Shown in pieces: positions 44,162 through 52,314 of a DNA stretch of 64,000 nucleotides. Both the position numbers and the translations under genes were made by a program. The notes under the pieces are model-generated. The model was not told the DNA's origin and did not search any database. It saw nothing but the letters and a program-made list of their open reading frames with translations. Origin of the DNA: Saccharopolyspora rhizosphaerae (lineage in GTDB: Bacteria > Actinomycetota > Actinomycetes > Mycobacteriales > Pseudonocardiaceae); NCBI RefSeq assembly GCF_003931915.1, contig NZ_RSAA01000035.1, forward strand, positions 124,001-188,000. The letters are read 5' to 3'. How positions within the stretch are numbered: position 1 is the first letter of the stretch; the number at the start of each line of letters is the position of its first letter.

Positions 44162-45694
44162 ATGGACAACACCCCTTCCTCCTCCCCGATCGAAGCCGTC
44201 CGCGAACTCCGCGAGGAGCACGGTCTGCTCGGTCTCCACGTGCGCCGTGTGCTGGCGGAACTCGCCGCAGGACCGCGGTCGCTGGACGAGCTGATCCAGC
44301 GGACCGGGGTGGCGCGCCGCACGGTCGAGCAGGTGCTCGCCGCCGCCGGTGACGACGTCGCCGAGCAGTCCGGCGCGTTCCGCCTCGAGGACTCCTCCCT
44401 CCCGCTCTACCGGCAGGAGCTGTCCCTCGACGAACTCGCGGTCCCGCGGGAAGAAGGTGACCTCGACGCCGAGCTGGTGGAGGTGATGCGCGGGTTCGTC
44501 GAAACGGGCCCCCGGCCGGAGTCGGCGCTGGACCACGTCACCGCCACTCCGGAAACGGCGTTGCGGCGCGCCTCGTGGTTGCGCGACCACTACGACCTGG
44601 CGGGCCGGAAGGTGTTGTGCCTGGGTGACCACGACCTGACGTCGCTGGCCCTGTCGCTGGTGGTGCCGTCAGCGGACGTGCGGGTGGTGGACCTCGACGA
44701 GCGCATCCTGCAGCACATCGACACCGTCGCGGCCGAGCGGGGTTCCAGCATCGGCACCACCCACGCGGACCTGCGCTTCGGGTTGCCGCCGAGCGTGGAG
44801 GACTGGGCGGACGCGGTGTTCACCGACCCGCCCTACACCCCGGAAGGGATCGGCCTGTTCTCGACGCGGGCCGCCGAGTGCCTGGCCCCGGGCGGCAGCC
44901 GGATGTTCCTGGCCTACGGCTACAGCGCGCGGACCCCGGCGTTGGGGTGGAAGGTCCAGCAGGAGCTGCTGCGACTGGGCTTCGTGTTCGAGGCGATCCT
45001 CCCGCAGTTCAACCGCTACAGCGGAGCGCAGGCCATCGGCAGCGCCAGCGACCTGTACGTGTGCCAGCCAACCGCGCACACCCGCAAGCTGGCGCTGCGC
45101 CAGGACCAGGCGATCTACACCCACGGCCCGCAGTCGGTGGAGGCCTCGACCGGCACGCCGGAGGCTTTGCCGCGCGCAGCGGCTGAACGGCTCGATGCCC
45201 CGGTGGCCGAGCTGCGCCGGGCCGGGTGGGCACGGCCGGTGCGCGGCACGGATCCCGTGGCGTTCGACCTGCGGGCGGACCCGGGCCCGTGGCTGTTGCG
45301 GATGCTGCTGGCCTGCAACGCGGAGAAGGTCGCCTTCGTGCTGGACAACAACCACCCGGACATCACCAACGAGCGCGCCCAGTCAGAGCTGCGCGACCTG
45401 GTGGCGGACAAGTACCGGCTGAAGCTGCACCGCAGCACCCCGGACGGCAAGCACGCCGTCGTGGTCGCCGCACGCGCGGACACCGGATCGGCGGCCGACT
45501 TCCTGTTGCAACGGGCCCACGGCAAGCTGGGCAACATCTGGCGGGAAGCGCTCATCGCGCAGGACGAGGGCCTGACGAAACGCCAAGCCCGGGAGAAGGT
45601 CGCCGAGGTGGCGCCGCACCCGCACGACCTCGAGCTCAGGCTCATCGACCTGCCGCGGCACCGCATCGCCGACGTCCTGCACCGGATGCGGTGA
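44162..45694 (+). CDS. BpsA-like/DUF43 family protein (branched polyamine synthase or methyltransferase fold)
   Basis: 510 residues, PF01861-type. An N-terminal winged helix (LRSLDELIQRTGVARRTVEQVL-like region, residues 18-60) precedes the Rossmann core: VLCLGDHDLTSLALSL near 140, VVDLDERIL near 165 and the acceptor motif FTDPPYTPEG near 220. In thermophile BpsA these parts transfer aminopropyl groups to spermidine; BpsA has GDDD where this has GDHD. The C-terminal 170 residues (NAEKVAFVLDNNHPDITNERAQ) are an extension with no function I can name. A TAGGCT -10 lies ten bases before the ATG. Confidence 0.75.
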   Translation: MDNTPSSSPIEAVRELREEHGLLGLHVRRVLAELAAGPRSLDELIQRTGVARRTVEQVLAAAGDDVAEQSGAFRLEDSSLPLYRQELSLDELAVPREEGDLDAELVEVMRGFVETGPRPESALDHVTATPETALRRASWLRDHYDLAGRKVLCLGDHDLTSLALSLVVPSADVRVVDLDERILQHIDTVAAERGSSIGTTHADLRFGLPPSVEDWADAVFTDPPYTPEGIGLFSTRAAECLAPGGSRMFLAYGYSARTPALGWKVQQELLRLGFVFEAILPQFNRYSGAQAIGSASDLYVCQPTAHTRKLALRQDQAIYTHGPQSVEASTGTPEALPRAAAERLDAPVAELRRAGWARPVRGTDPVAFDLRADPGPWLLRMLLACNAEKVAFVLDNNHPDITNERAQSELRDLVADKYRLKLHRSTPDGKHAVVVAARADTGSAADFLLQRAHGKLGNIWREALIAQDEGLTKRQAREKVAEVAPHPHDLELRLIDLPRHRIADVLHRMR

Positions 45695-45706
45695 CGCCGC
45701 GGTCGG

Positions 45707-48523
45707 CTACGGGATGATGAGCGGCCCGTCGGCGAGCATGTCGCGGAACTTCGGAGCGGGAACCGCGCCGGAGAACAACCAGCCCTGGTAGGCCTCGACG
45801 CCGACACCGCGCAGCAGCCGGAACTGGGTGGCGTCCTCGACGCCTTCGGCCACGCACTGGCGGTCCATGGCGTAGGCCATGTCGACCACGGCGCGGGCGA
45901 CGGCGAAGTCGGACGGGTCGCCGCCGACCCCGGCCACGAAGCGGCGGTCGACCTTGATGATCTGGGCGGGCAGGTCCTTGAGCCTGGCCAACGACGAGTA
46001 CCCGGTGCCGAAGTCGTCGACCGCGAACCGCACGCCGCGGGAGACGAGTTCACCCATCTCGTGCCGGGTGCGCGAGGGCAGGTCGACCAGCGCGGTCTCC
46101 ACCAGTTCCAGGATGACCCGGTCCCACGCGATGCCGGTCTCGGCGACGATGTCGGCGACGGAGTCGACGAAGTCGGGTCCGCCCGGCACCAGACCGGCCA
46201 GGTTGACCGCGATGCTGACGGGACGGCCCTTGCGCACCGGCCAGGACGAGGCTTCGCGCAGCGCCGTCCGCAGCACCCAGCGGTCGAGTTCGCGCAGCAG
46301 GTCCCCTTGTTCGGCGACCGGCAGGAACGCGTCGGGCGAGAGCATGCCGCGTTCCGGGTGCGGCCAGCGGATCAGCGCTTCGGCGCTGACCACGGTGCCT
46401 TCGGCGTCGACGACCGGCTGGTAGTGCAGGGCGAGACCGTCGTTGCTCAACGCTTCGCGCAGCTGACCTTCGAGGTGCAGCTGGCGGTCGGCGGCGGCCA
46501 TCAAGGCCGGGCTGGCCAACGAAACCTTGCCGCTGCCACGCCGTTTCGCTTCGAACATGGCGGCGTCGGCGAAGCGCAGGAGGTCTTCACCACCGGCCCC
46601 GGAGCCGTTGGGCACGGCAGCTCCGATCGACGAGGACACCCGGACCAGCTGGCCGTGCACGGGCACGGCCGTGCGCAGCAGGGCGGAAACGCGGGTGGCG
46701 AGCTGGTCGACTCCCCCGCAGGCTTCGACGTCGGAGCAGATGATGACGAACTCGTCGCCGGACAGCCGCGCGGCCGTGCACTCCTCGGGCAGCCCGCCTT
46801 CCAGGCGCCGGGCCAGGGCCACGAGCAGTTCGTCGCCGGCGTCGTGGCCGAGGGAGTCGTTGACGCGCTTGAAGTTGTCGATGTCGCAGAACAGCACCGC
46901 GATCTCGGGTGAGTCCGCCCGTCCCATGAGGCGTCCGAGCAGTTCCTTGACGGCGGTGCGGTTGGGCAGGCCGGTCAGGTCGTCGTGGGTGGCCTGGTAG
47001 CGCAGGGCTTCGGCGGCACGGCGGCGCTCGGTGATGTCCTGGAACACCACCAGCCAGAACTCGGTGCCGTCGTCCTGCACGGAGCTGGAGGTGTGCAGTT
47101 CGCAGTAGACGGGTTCGCCGTCGGCGCGCACCATGACGCGCTGCGGCGCGCGCCTGCGGACACCGCTGCTCTCGTCGGGCGCGGGCAGGCTGGGGTCGAC
47201 CTCGTCGGGGTGGGTGATGTCGCGGGTGCTCAGCCCGCGCATCTGGTCCAGCCGGTACCCGAGCAGGTCGCAGAGGGCGTCGTTGGCGTTGACGAGCCGT
47301 TCGGTGCGGTCGAAGAGCCCGATCCCGACCGGGGTGATGTTGACCAGGTCGGAGAAGCGCTGGCTGGAACGTTCCATCCGGGTGACCACGGCCCGCTGCT
47401 CGGTGACGTCCTGCGCGGTGCCGACGAAGAGGTCCCTGCCGTCGGCGTCGGCGATCTTGGTGCCGTGCAGCCGCAGGATGCGGGTGGTGCCCTCGGAGCG
47501 CACGTAGCGGTGCTCGATCTCGACGGGCGCGCCGCGTTCGAGCAGCGGGCGCCACGCCTGCCGCACCCATTCGCGGTCGTCGGGGTGCACGCGGTCGAGG
47601 TAGCGGTCGAAGGTGCCTGCGGTGCTGACCGGCTGGCCGAGGATCTCGTGGAGCATGCTCGACAGCCGCATGACGTTGGTGCGCGGATCGACTTCCCAGG
47701 TGCCGAGCCGGGCGATGCGCTGCGCGTCCTGCAGCCGGCGGCGTTCGTCGCGCAACTGGCGCTCGAGGGCGCGGTGCTCGGTGACGTCCTGGACGGTGCC
47801 CTGCACCCGCACGATCTGTCCGGCCCGGTCGTACTCGGCGCGTCCGGTGCACAGGAACACGCGGGTGCCGTGCAGGTTGCGCAGCTCCGTCTCGAGCAGT
47901 TCACCTTCGGCGGCGGAGAGCACCTTGGTGTAGAACTCGGCCGCGCGTTCGCGGTCGTCGGGGTGGGTCGTGGAGATCATCGCCGTGATGTCGTCGGCGT
48001 GCTCGGCGCCGCCCGCGCCGAGGAACTCCGCGAGCAGCGGGCTGCGGTAGATCACCCCGGTGTCGGGGTAGTACACCCAGCTGGCGACCTTGGCGAGGCG
48101 CTGGGCGTCGATGAGCCAGTAGCGCTCTTCGGAGTCGCGCGGACCGCCCGCGGCGTCCGGTGGGTCTTCGGTGAGGTCGGAGACGTCGATGAGCAGCGTG
48201 ACCTGCAGCGTCTCGTCATCGGGGTGCGGCCAGACCTGGAGCCGGACGGGGGTGCGCTCGGGAGACCCGAGCAACCAGGTCTGGCGGCCTTCGCGTTCGA
48301 CGAGGTCGGCGAGCTTGCGGCCGATGAGCTCCCCGGGGTCGAGGCGCCCGGCCAACGTGGCGGCCTGCCGGGTGGCGGCGATGATGAAGCCGTCTTCCGC
48401 GCTGAGCAGCGCGGGGGCGTCGGGCAGCACGGCGTGCAGCCCTTGCACGCGCGCTCGGGTGCCAGCCAACCCGAGTCCCCCGGACGTCGCCGACGTCCGG
48501 GTCCGCTCGCTCCGCTCGGTCAA
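45707..48523 (-). CDS. PAS-GGDEF-EAL cyclic-di-GMP turnover protein
   Basis: 938 residues, no membrane segment. Three or four PAS/PAC units (each ending VQDVTEHR, AQDVTEQR, FQDITERR) to about residue 510, then GGDEF with signature LSGDEFVI near 610 (SGDEF, so the first glycine is serine) and EAL with AEALIRW near 720, LELVET and DDFGTGYSSL near 850, which look catalytically complete. It may make and break c-di-GMP, or only break it. TTG 48523 has AGGAGG seven bases upstream. Resembles the cytoplasmic PAS-GGDEF-EAL proteins of streptomycetes. Confidence 0.9.
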   Translation of the reverse strand: MTERSERTRTSATSGGLGLAGTRARVQGLHAVLPDAPALLSAEDGFIIAATRQAATLAGRLDPGELIGRKLADLVEREGRQTWLLGSPERTPVRLQVWPHPDDETLQVTLLIDVSDLTEDPPDAAGGPRDSEERYWLIDAQRLAKVASWVYYPDTGVIYRSPLLAEFLGAGGAEHADDITAMISTTHPDDRERAAEFYTKVLSAAEGELLETELRNLHGTRVFLCTGRAEYDRAGQIVRVQGTVQDVTEHRALERQLRDERRRLQDAQRIARLGTWEVDPRTNVMRLSSMLHEILGQPVSTAGTFDRYLDRVHPDDREWVRQAWRPLLERGAPVEIEHRYVRSEGTTRILRLHGTKIADADGRDLFVGTAQDVTEQRAVVTRMERSSQRFSDLVNITPVGIGLFDRTERLVNANDALCDLLGYRLDQMRGLSTRDITHPDEVDPSLPAPDESSGVRRRAPQRVMVRADGEPVYCELHTSSSVQDDGTEFWLVVFQDITERRRAAEALRYQATHDDLTGLPNRTAVKELLGRLMGRADSPEIAVLFCDIDNFKRVNDSLGHDAGDELLVALARRLEGGLPEECTAARLSGDEFVIICSDVEACGGVDQLATRVSALLRTAVPVHGQLVRVSSSIGAAVPNGSGAGGEDLLRFADAAMFEAKRRGSGKVSLASPALMAAADRQLHLEGQLREALSNDGLALHYQPVVDAEGTVVSAEALIRWPHPERGMLSPDAFLPVAEQGDLLRELDRWVLRTALREASSWPVRKGRPVSIAVNLAGLVPGGPDFVDSVADIVAETGIAWDRVILELVETALVDLPSRTRHEMGELVSRGVRFAVDDFGTGYSSLARLKDLPAQIIKVDRRFVAGVGGDPSDFAVARAVVDMAYAMDRQCVAEGVEDATQFRLLRGVGVEAYQGWLFSGAVPAPKFRDMLADGPLIIP

Positions 48524-48759
48524 CTGCACCCCTCCTGCGTCGCAGCCGCGCAACGGCCGTCGTCGGCCCCGATGACCCCATCACCGAGTGATGCGCGCCA
48601 CAGCGAATCGCATCGCAGACCCTACCGGTCCGCGCACGGCCGGTATCGCCATGGTGCCGGGCCCTGAGGCCAGTTCCCTGAAGAGGTGACAGCCTTCGCC
48701 CGACATGATGACGCCGACTACCGAATTCTTCGTGAAGTCGTTTTTCCCGACGCCACCGA

Positions 48760-48805
48760 CGAGTGGGGCCGGGAGAGCCATGAAGGACTCTCCCGGCCCC
48801 ACTCG
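48760..48805. terminator. Terminator hairpin downstream of malic enzyme
   Basis: Arms 48760-48777 and 48788-48805 are perfectly complementary over 18 bp, with loop CCATGAAGGA. It ends the malic enzyme transcript (minus strand). The loop differs from the GGGAACCTTCC elements. The rest of 48524-48858 holds promoter sequence for the c-di-GMP gene and no gene. Confidence 0.88.
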
Positions 48806-48858
48806 ATGCCGGTGCAGAACCTACCGCCGACCGACCGGCCGACGACAGGGTTCGACGA

Positions 48859-50058
48859 TCACGCCGTGGCCACACCTTCAGCACGGGCCGCCTTCGCCAC
48901 CGCGGCGCTGACAGCGGGGGCGACCCGCGGGTCCAGCGGCGAGGGGACGATGTAGTCGGCGCTGAGGTCGTCGGCGGCCACGGCCGCGATGGCCTCGGCC
49001 GCGGCGACCTTCATGCCGTCGGTGATGGCCCGCGCCCCCGCGTCGAGGGCACCCTTGAAGATGCCGGGGAACGCGAGCACGTTGTTGATCTGGTTCGGGA
49101 AGTCGCTGCGACCGGTGGCGACGACCGACGCGTACTTGCCCGCGATGTCCGGGTGGACCTCCGGGTCCGGGTTCGACAGCGCGAAGACGATCGAGTCCTC
49201 GGCCATCATGGCCACCTGCTCCTCCGGGACCTGGCCGACCGAGACGCCGATGAACACGTCGGCACCACGCATCGCCTCGGCGGGCCCGCCGGTGATGCCA
49301 CGCGGGTTGGTGAAGGTGGTCAGCTCTTCCTTGATCGGGGTGAGCCCGTCGCGACCGGCGCTGATCACGCCGCGCGAGTCCAGCACGACGATCTCGCCGA
49401 CACCGGCGGTGTGCAGGATCTTCGCGCAGGCGACACCCGCAGCACCGGCACCGGAGATGACGACCCTGAGCGATCCGAGGTCGCGTCCGGCGACGCGTGC
49501 GGCGTTGCGCAGCGCGGCCAGCACCACGACGGCGGTGCCGTGCTGGTCGTCGTGCATGACCGGGCAGTCCAGCGCCTCGGTCACCCTGCGCTCCAGCTCG
49601 AAGCAGCGCGGGGCGGAGATGTCCTCCAGGTTCACCGCACCGAACGAGGGGCGCAGCCGGACCAGCGTCTCCACGATCTCGTCGACGTCGTTGGTGTCCA
49701 GGACCAGCGGGATCGAGTCGAGCCCGGCGAAGGTCTTGAACAGCGCGGACTTGCCCTCCATGACCGGCAGCGAGGCCTTCGGCCCGATGTCGCCCAGCCC
49801 GAGGACCGCCGACCCGTCGCTGACCACGGCGACCAGCCGCTGTGTCCAGGTGTAGCGGTCAGCCAGGGACGGATCGCTCGCGATCGCCCGGCTCACCTGC
49901 GCCACCCCGGGTGTGTACGCGATGGACAGGTCGCGCGCGCTGTCGAGCGGAGCGGTCACCGATGCGGTGAGCTTGCCCCCTTCGTGCGCGGCGAAGATCT
50001 CTTCGTGGGTCAGCTCGGCACCGATTCCATTGGCGGTGCCCTCGTTCATGGTGGTCAC
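48859..50058 (-). CDS. NAD-dependent malic enzyme
   Basis: 399 residues, the short bacterial type. SIAYTPGVAQVSRAI near 45 carries the conserved tyrosine; LGDIGPKASLPVMEGKSALFK near 85 the lysine; CPVMHDDQHGTAVVVLAAL near 145 the metal ligands; VISGAGAAGVACAK near 183 the NAD fold. It decarboxylates malate to pyruvate, linking the TCA cycle to alanine/serine metabolism. Start: GTG 50058 with AGGAGG six bases upstream; ATG three codons later is the alternative. Confidence 0.93.
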   Translation of the reverse strand: MTTMNEGTANGIGAELTHEEIFAAHEGGKLTASVTAPLDSARDLSIAYTPGVAQVSRAIASDPSLADRYTWTQRLVAVVSDGSAVLGLGDIGPKASLPVMEGKSALFKTFAGLDSIPLVLDTNDVDEIVETLVRLRPSFGAVNLEDISAPRCFELERRVTEALDCPVMHDDQHGTAVVVLAALRNAARVAGRDLGSLRVVISGAGAAGVACAKILHTAGVGEIVVLDSRGVISAGRDGLTPIKEELTTFTNPRGITGGPAEAMRGADVFIGVSVGQVPEEQVAMMAEDSIVFALSNPDPEVHPDIAGKYASVVATGRSDFPNQINNVLAFPGIFKGALDAGARAITDGMKVAAAEAIAAVAADDLSADYIVPSPLDPRVAPAVSAAVAKAARAEGVATA

Positions 50059-50251
50059 GGCGTCCCTCCTGTAGCCATGCCTGCGGCCCGAGCACAATCG
50101 AGCCGGGCGGACGCGGTCTTCTTCAGACCGCTTTCGACGCCGGCTTCCCGGGCGTACCGGTGAAGGGGGCGTCTTTCGAATTACCGAGACCGGCCATCCT
50201 GTTCGGACACCGGCTCCGGTGGACGCTGCGGTTCGTTCAGTGTGCCAGCAC

Positions 50252-50281
50252 TGTGATCCCGTGTCAGCGACAGGGATCACA
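50252..50281. promoter_or_regulatory. Long inverted repeat upstream of malic enzyme
   Basis: TGTGATCCC (50252-50260) and GGGATCACA (50273-50281) pair perfectly, and TGTC/GACA pair inside. About 195 bp before the malic enzyme start; operator or leader hairpin. Confidence 0.45.
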
Positions 50282-50323
50282 CGTCTCACCAGCAAAAAGC
50301 CGAAAATTTCACGCTTTCGGACA

Positions 50324-50410
50324 GTACGGGCGTCATATTTTCCGACGCAGTTATGCAGTACGGGCGTTCGGTTTGCAATTCGCAGTTGTGCGGTACGTCT
50401 GTCCGGTTTT
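50324..50410. repeat. Three imperfect direct repeats at 34-36 bp spacing
   Basis: GTACGGGCGT at 50324 and 50358 and GTACGTCTGT at 50394, each followed after a few bases by a T-rich block (ATTTTC, GGTTTGC, GGTTTTC). The regular spacing suggests protein binding on one face of the helix. Confidence 0.45.
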
Positions 50411-50471
50411 CTCATCTGAATCGAAACTGTTTAGGAAAACGCGAGCGATCACCTCGCCTTTTCCGCGATGC

Positions 50472-50499
50472 GGTGGAGCAGGGGAACCTTCCTGCCACC
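50472..50499 (+). repeat. GGGAACCTTCC dispersed element, copy 18, GGTGG/CCACC arms
   Basis: GAGCAGGGGAACCTTCCTG between GGTGG and CCACC. Unlike most copies it lies in front of a gene (75 bp before the RmlC-like start), not after one. Confidence 0.75.
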
Positions 50500-50534
50500 C
50501 GCCGCCCCACCGGACGCACCGCGATCACGACTCC

Positions 50535-50540
50535 TAGGCT
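50535..50540 (+). promoter_or_regulatory. -10 element of a leaderless promoter for the RmlC-like gene
   Basis: TAGGCT ends six bases before GTG 50547. Confidence 0.45.
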
Positions 50541-50546
50541 CGGCTC

Positions 50547-51158
50547 GTGCAGGTACGTCGACTTGAGATCACCGGGGCGTTCGAATTCACCCCGAAGGCT
50601 TTCCCGGACCACCGCGGCCTGTTCGTCGCCCCGTTCCAGGAAGCGACGTTCACCGGAGCCACGGGGCACCGGATGCGCTTGGCGCAGACCAACCACAGCG
50701 TCTCGGCCCGCGACGTCATCCGCGGCGTCCACTTCGCCGACACCCCGCCCGGGCAGGCCAAGTACGTCTACTGCCCGCAGGGCGCACTGCTGGACGTCGT
50801 CGTCGACGTGCGCGTCGGCTCGCCCACCTTCGGGCGTTGGGAAGCGATCCGCCTCGACTCCAGCGAGTACCGCGCCGTCTACCTCGCCGAAGGGCTCGGA
50901 CACGCGTTCCTGGCCCTCACCGACAACACGGTCATGACCTACCTGTGCTCCACCGCCTACAACCCGGCAGGCGAGCACGGCGTCAACCCGCTGGACCCGG
51001 AGCTCGGGCTGCCCTGGGCCGAGGAGCTGACCGGCGAGGCGATCCTGTCCGAAAAGGACCGCAACGCCCCCACGCTCGCCCAGGCCGCCGACAGCGGCCT
51101 GCTGCCGGACTTCGAAACCTGCCTCGCGCACTACGACTCGCTGCGCGCCGAGCAGTGA
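50547..51158 (+). CDS. RmlC-like sugar epimerase family protein
   Basis: 203 residues of the dTDP-4-dehydrorhamnose 3,5-epimerase fold. DHRGLFVAPFQEATF near 21, NHSVSARDVIRGVHF near 49 with the catalytic histidine, YVYCPQGALLDVVVDVRVGSPTFG near 73 and GLGHAFLAL near 117 are conserved. It likely epimerises a dTDP-4-keto sugar. No other rhamnose gene is nearby, so the sugar may belong to a natural product or wall polymer. Leaderless GTG start. Its stop codon is the outer end of a hairpin shared with sodX. Confidence 0.88.
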   Translation: MQVRRLEITGAFEFTPKAFPDHRGLFVAPFQEATFTGATGHRMRLAQTNHSVSARDVIRGVHFADTPPGQAKYVYCPQGALLDVVVDVRVGSPTFGRWEAIRLDSSEYRAVYLAEGLGHAFLALTDNTVMTYLCSTAYNPAGEHGVNPLDPELGLPWAEELTGEAILSEKDRNAPTLAQAADSGLLPDFETCLAHYDSLRAEQ

Positions 51159-51213
51159 GCACGGGAACCTTCCAGCCACCCCGCAGCCGGTGGCAGGAAG
51201 GTTCCCGTGCTCA
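51156..51213. terminator. Bidirectional hairpin made of two inverted dispersed elements
   Basis: Arm 51156-51180 and arm 51189-51213 match over 25 bp with one mismatch; loop CCGCAGCC. Each arm is a full copy of the element (copies 19 and 20: GCACGGGAACCTTCCAGCC and its mirror). The first three bases are the TGA of the RmlC-like gene and the last three the stop of sodX, so the element pair serves both convergent genes. Confidence 0.88.
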
Positions 51214-51525
51214 GCGCACGCGGCCGGGCGAAGGCCACAAGCGCCAGCGCACCACTCCCAGCACCTGCGCCGGACCGAGGTCACGGGAATCGGTCGAACC
51301 GAAACCGTTGTCGCCCTCGACGTGCCACCCCTCGCCCTCGCGGCGCACGGCGCGCTTCACCGAGAGCTGATCAGGGCGCCCGTCCCACCGCACCAGCACG
51401 ACATCACCCGCACGGGCCCGACCTCCGGTCCGGAACACGACGACGTCGCGGTCCCGAAGAGTGGGAACCATCGAGGGTCCGCGCACTCGCAACCGGCGCA
51501 ACGGCCACGAACCGAGTGATCTCAC
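51211..51525 (-). CDS. sodX: Nickel-type superoxide dismutase maturation protease SodX
   Basis: 104 residues of the S24/S26 signal-peptidase fold. RGPSMVPTLRDRDVV near 17-31 holds the catalytic serine and VKRAVRREGEGWHVEGDN near 57 the catalytic lysine. It removes the propeptide of NiSOD, exposing the nickel-binding histidine. The GTG at 51525 has GGAGG five bases upstream. Divergent from sodN with a 78-bp shared promoter region. Confidence 0.92.
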   Translation of the reverse strand: MRSLGSWPLRRLRVRGPSMVPTLRDRDVVVFRTGGRARAGDVVLVRWDGRPDQLSVKRAVRREGEGWHVEGDNGFGSTDSRDLGPAQVLGVVRWRLWPSPGRVR

Positions 51526-51603
51526 CGGCACCTCCAATAGGACGACGAGGATCTTCAAGAGTAAGGTCGGCCCAGTCGGAGCACTCACTGTCAGGGAGGA
51601 ATC

Positions 51604-52011
51604 ATGCGACTCCTGTCGCGCATCCTCGGGCCCCGCCTGGAGGCGACCGCGCACTGCGACCTTCCGTGCGGCGTTTACGACCCCGCGCAGGCGCGGATCG
51701 AGGCCGAGTCGGTCAAGGCGATCCAGGAGAAGTACCAGGGCAACGAGGACCCGGAGTTCCGCACTCGCGCGATCATGATCGCCGAGCAGCGCTCCGAGTT
51801 GGTCAAGCACCACCTGTGGGTGCTGTGGACCGACTACTTCAAGCCCCCGCACTTCGAGAAGTACCCGCAGCTCCACGAGCTGGTCAACAAGGCCACCAAG
51901 GCCGCTGGTGCCACCGGCACCAAGGGTTCGATGGACCCGGCCAAGGGCCAGGAGCTGCTGGACTACATCGCCGAGATCGACAAGATCTTCTGGGAGACCA
52001 AGAAGGGCTGA
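51604..52011 (+). CDS. sodN: Superoxide dismutase, nickel type
   Basis: 135 residues. Propeptide residues 1-16 are followed by the nickel hook HCDLPCGVYDPAQ (H17, C18, C22 in the precursor). The rest forms the four-helix bundle of the hexamer. It removes superoxide in the cytoplasm. GGGAGGA lies just before the ATG. A strong terminator follows at 52031. In streptomycetes the nickel regulator Nur balances NiSOD with FeSOD; no clear Nur box is claimed here. Confidence 0.96.
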   Translation: MRLLSRILGPRLEATAHCDLPCGVYDPAQARIEAESVKAIQEKYQGNEDPEFRTRAIMIAEQRSELVKHHLWVLWTDYFKPPHFEKYPQLHELVNKATKAAGATGTKGSMDPAKGQELLDYIAEIDKIFWETKKG

Positions 52012-52030
52012 CCTCCAGCAGCCGTTGAGG

Positions 52031-52064
52031 ACGCCGACCAGCGAGGACGCTGGTCGGCGTTTTT
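52031..52064 (+). terminator. Rho-independent terminator after sodN
   Basis: ACGCCGACCAGC (52031-52042) and GCTGGTCGGCGT (52049-52060) with a 6-base loop and a TTTT tract: the most canonical terminator in the window. Confidence 0.95.
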
Positions 52065-52140
52065 CACGCCCGCACCGCCCCGCCAACGGCAGGAGGGGCT
52101 CCCTCAAGTGGAAGACGCCCGGGCCGCTGCACGGCGGGCA

Positions 52141-52230
52141 GTGGGCGGAAGGTTCCCACGCACCTCGCCAGCGCGCGGAAGGTTCCCGTACTCACCTGAG
52201 CGGTGAGCGGAAGGTTCCCATGCGCTCCTC
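52141..52230 (-). repeat. Three tandem GGGAACCTTCC dispersed elements (copies 21-23)
   Basis: GGAAGGTTCCC occurs at about 52147, 52177 and 52209, all in one orientation at about 30-bp spacing, with different flanks: GTGGG/CCCAC around the first and GAGCG/CGCTC around the third. A more diverged relative (GGCAGGAGGGGCTCCCTC) is at 52088. They fill the gap between the sodN terminator and the histidine-rich protein gene. Confidence 0.85.
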
Positions 52231-52314
52231 AGCGGCGGGTGACGAGCATGCGCGGGCCGGGGTGCGGTCATAGGCTGGCCTGGGCCGACACCGTCGTCTT
52301 GGGAGCTGCGCGTC

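Larger units (their letters stand above)
50059..50546. other. 490-bp divergent region between malic enzyme and the RmlC-like gene
   Basis: No gene seen. It contains a hairpin at 50252-50281, a run of AT-rich sequence with three imperfect direct repeats (50324-50410), one dispersed element (50472-50499) and a leaderless promoter for the RmlC-like gene. Confidence 0.6.

Noticed and set aside
50252..50281. TGTGATCCC/GGGATCACA as a CRP site
   Set aside because: The half sites are 20 bases apart where a CRP site has TGTGA and TCACA six apart.
2211..52230. The dispersed elements as a CRISPR array
   Set aside because: Spacing is kilobases, orientation varies, and there are no cas genes or uniform spacers.
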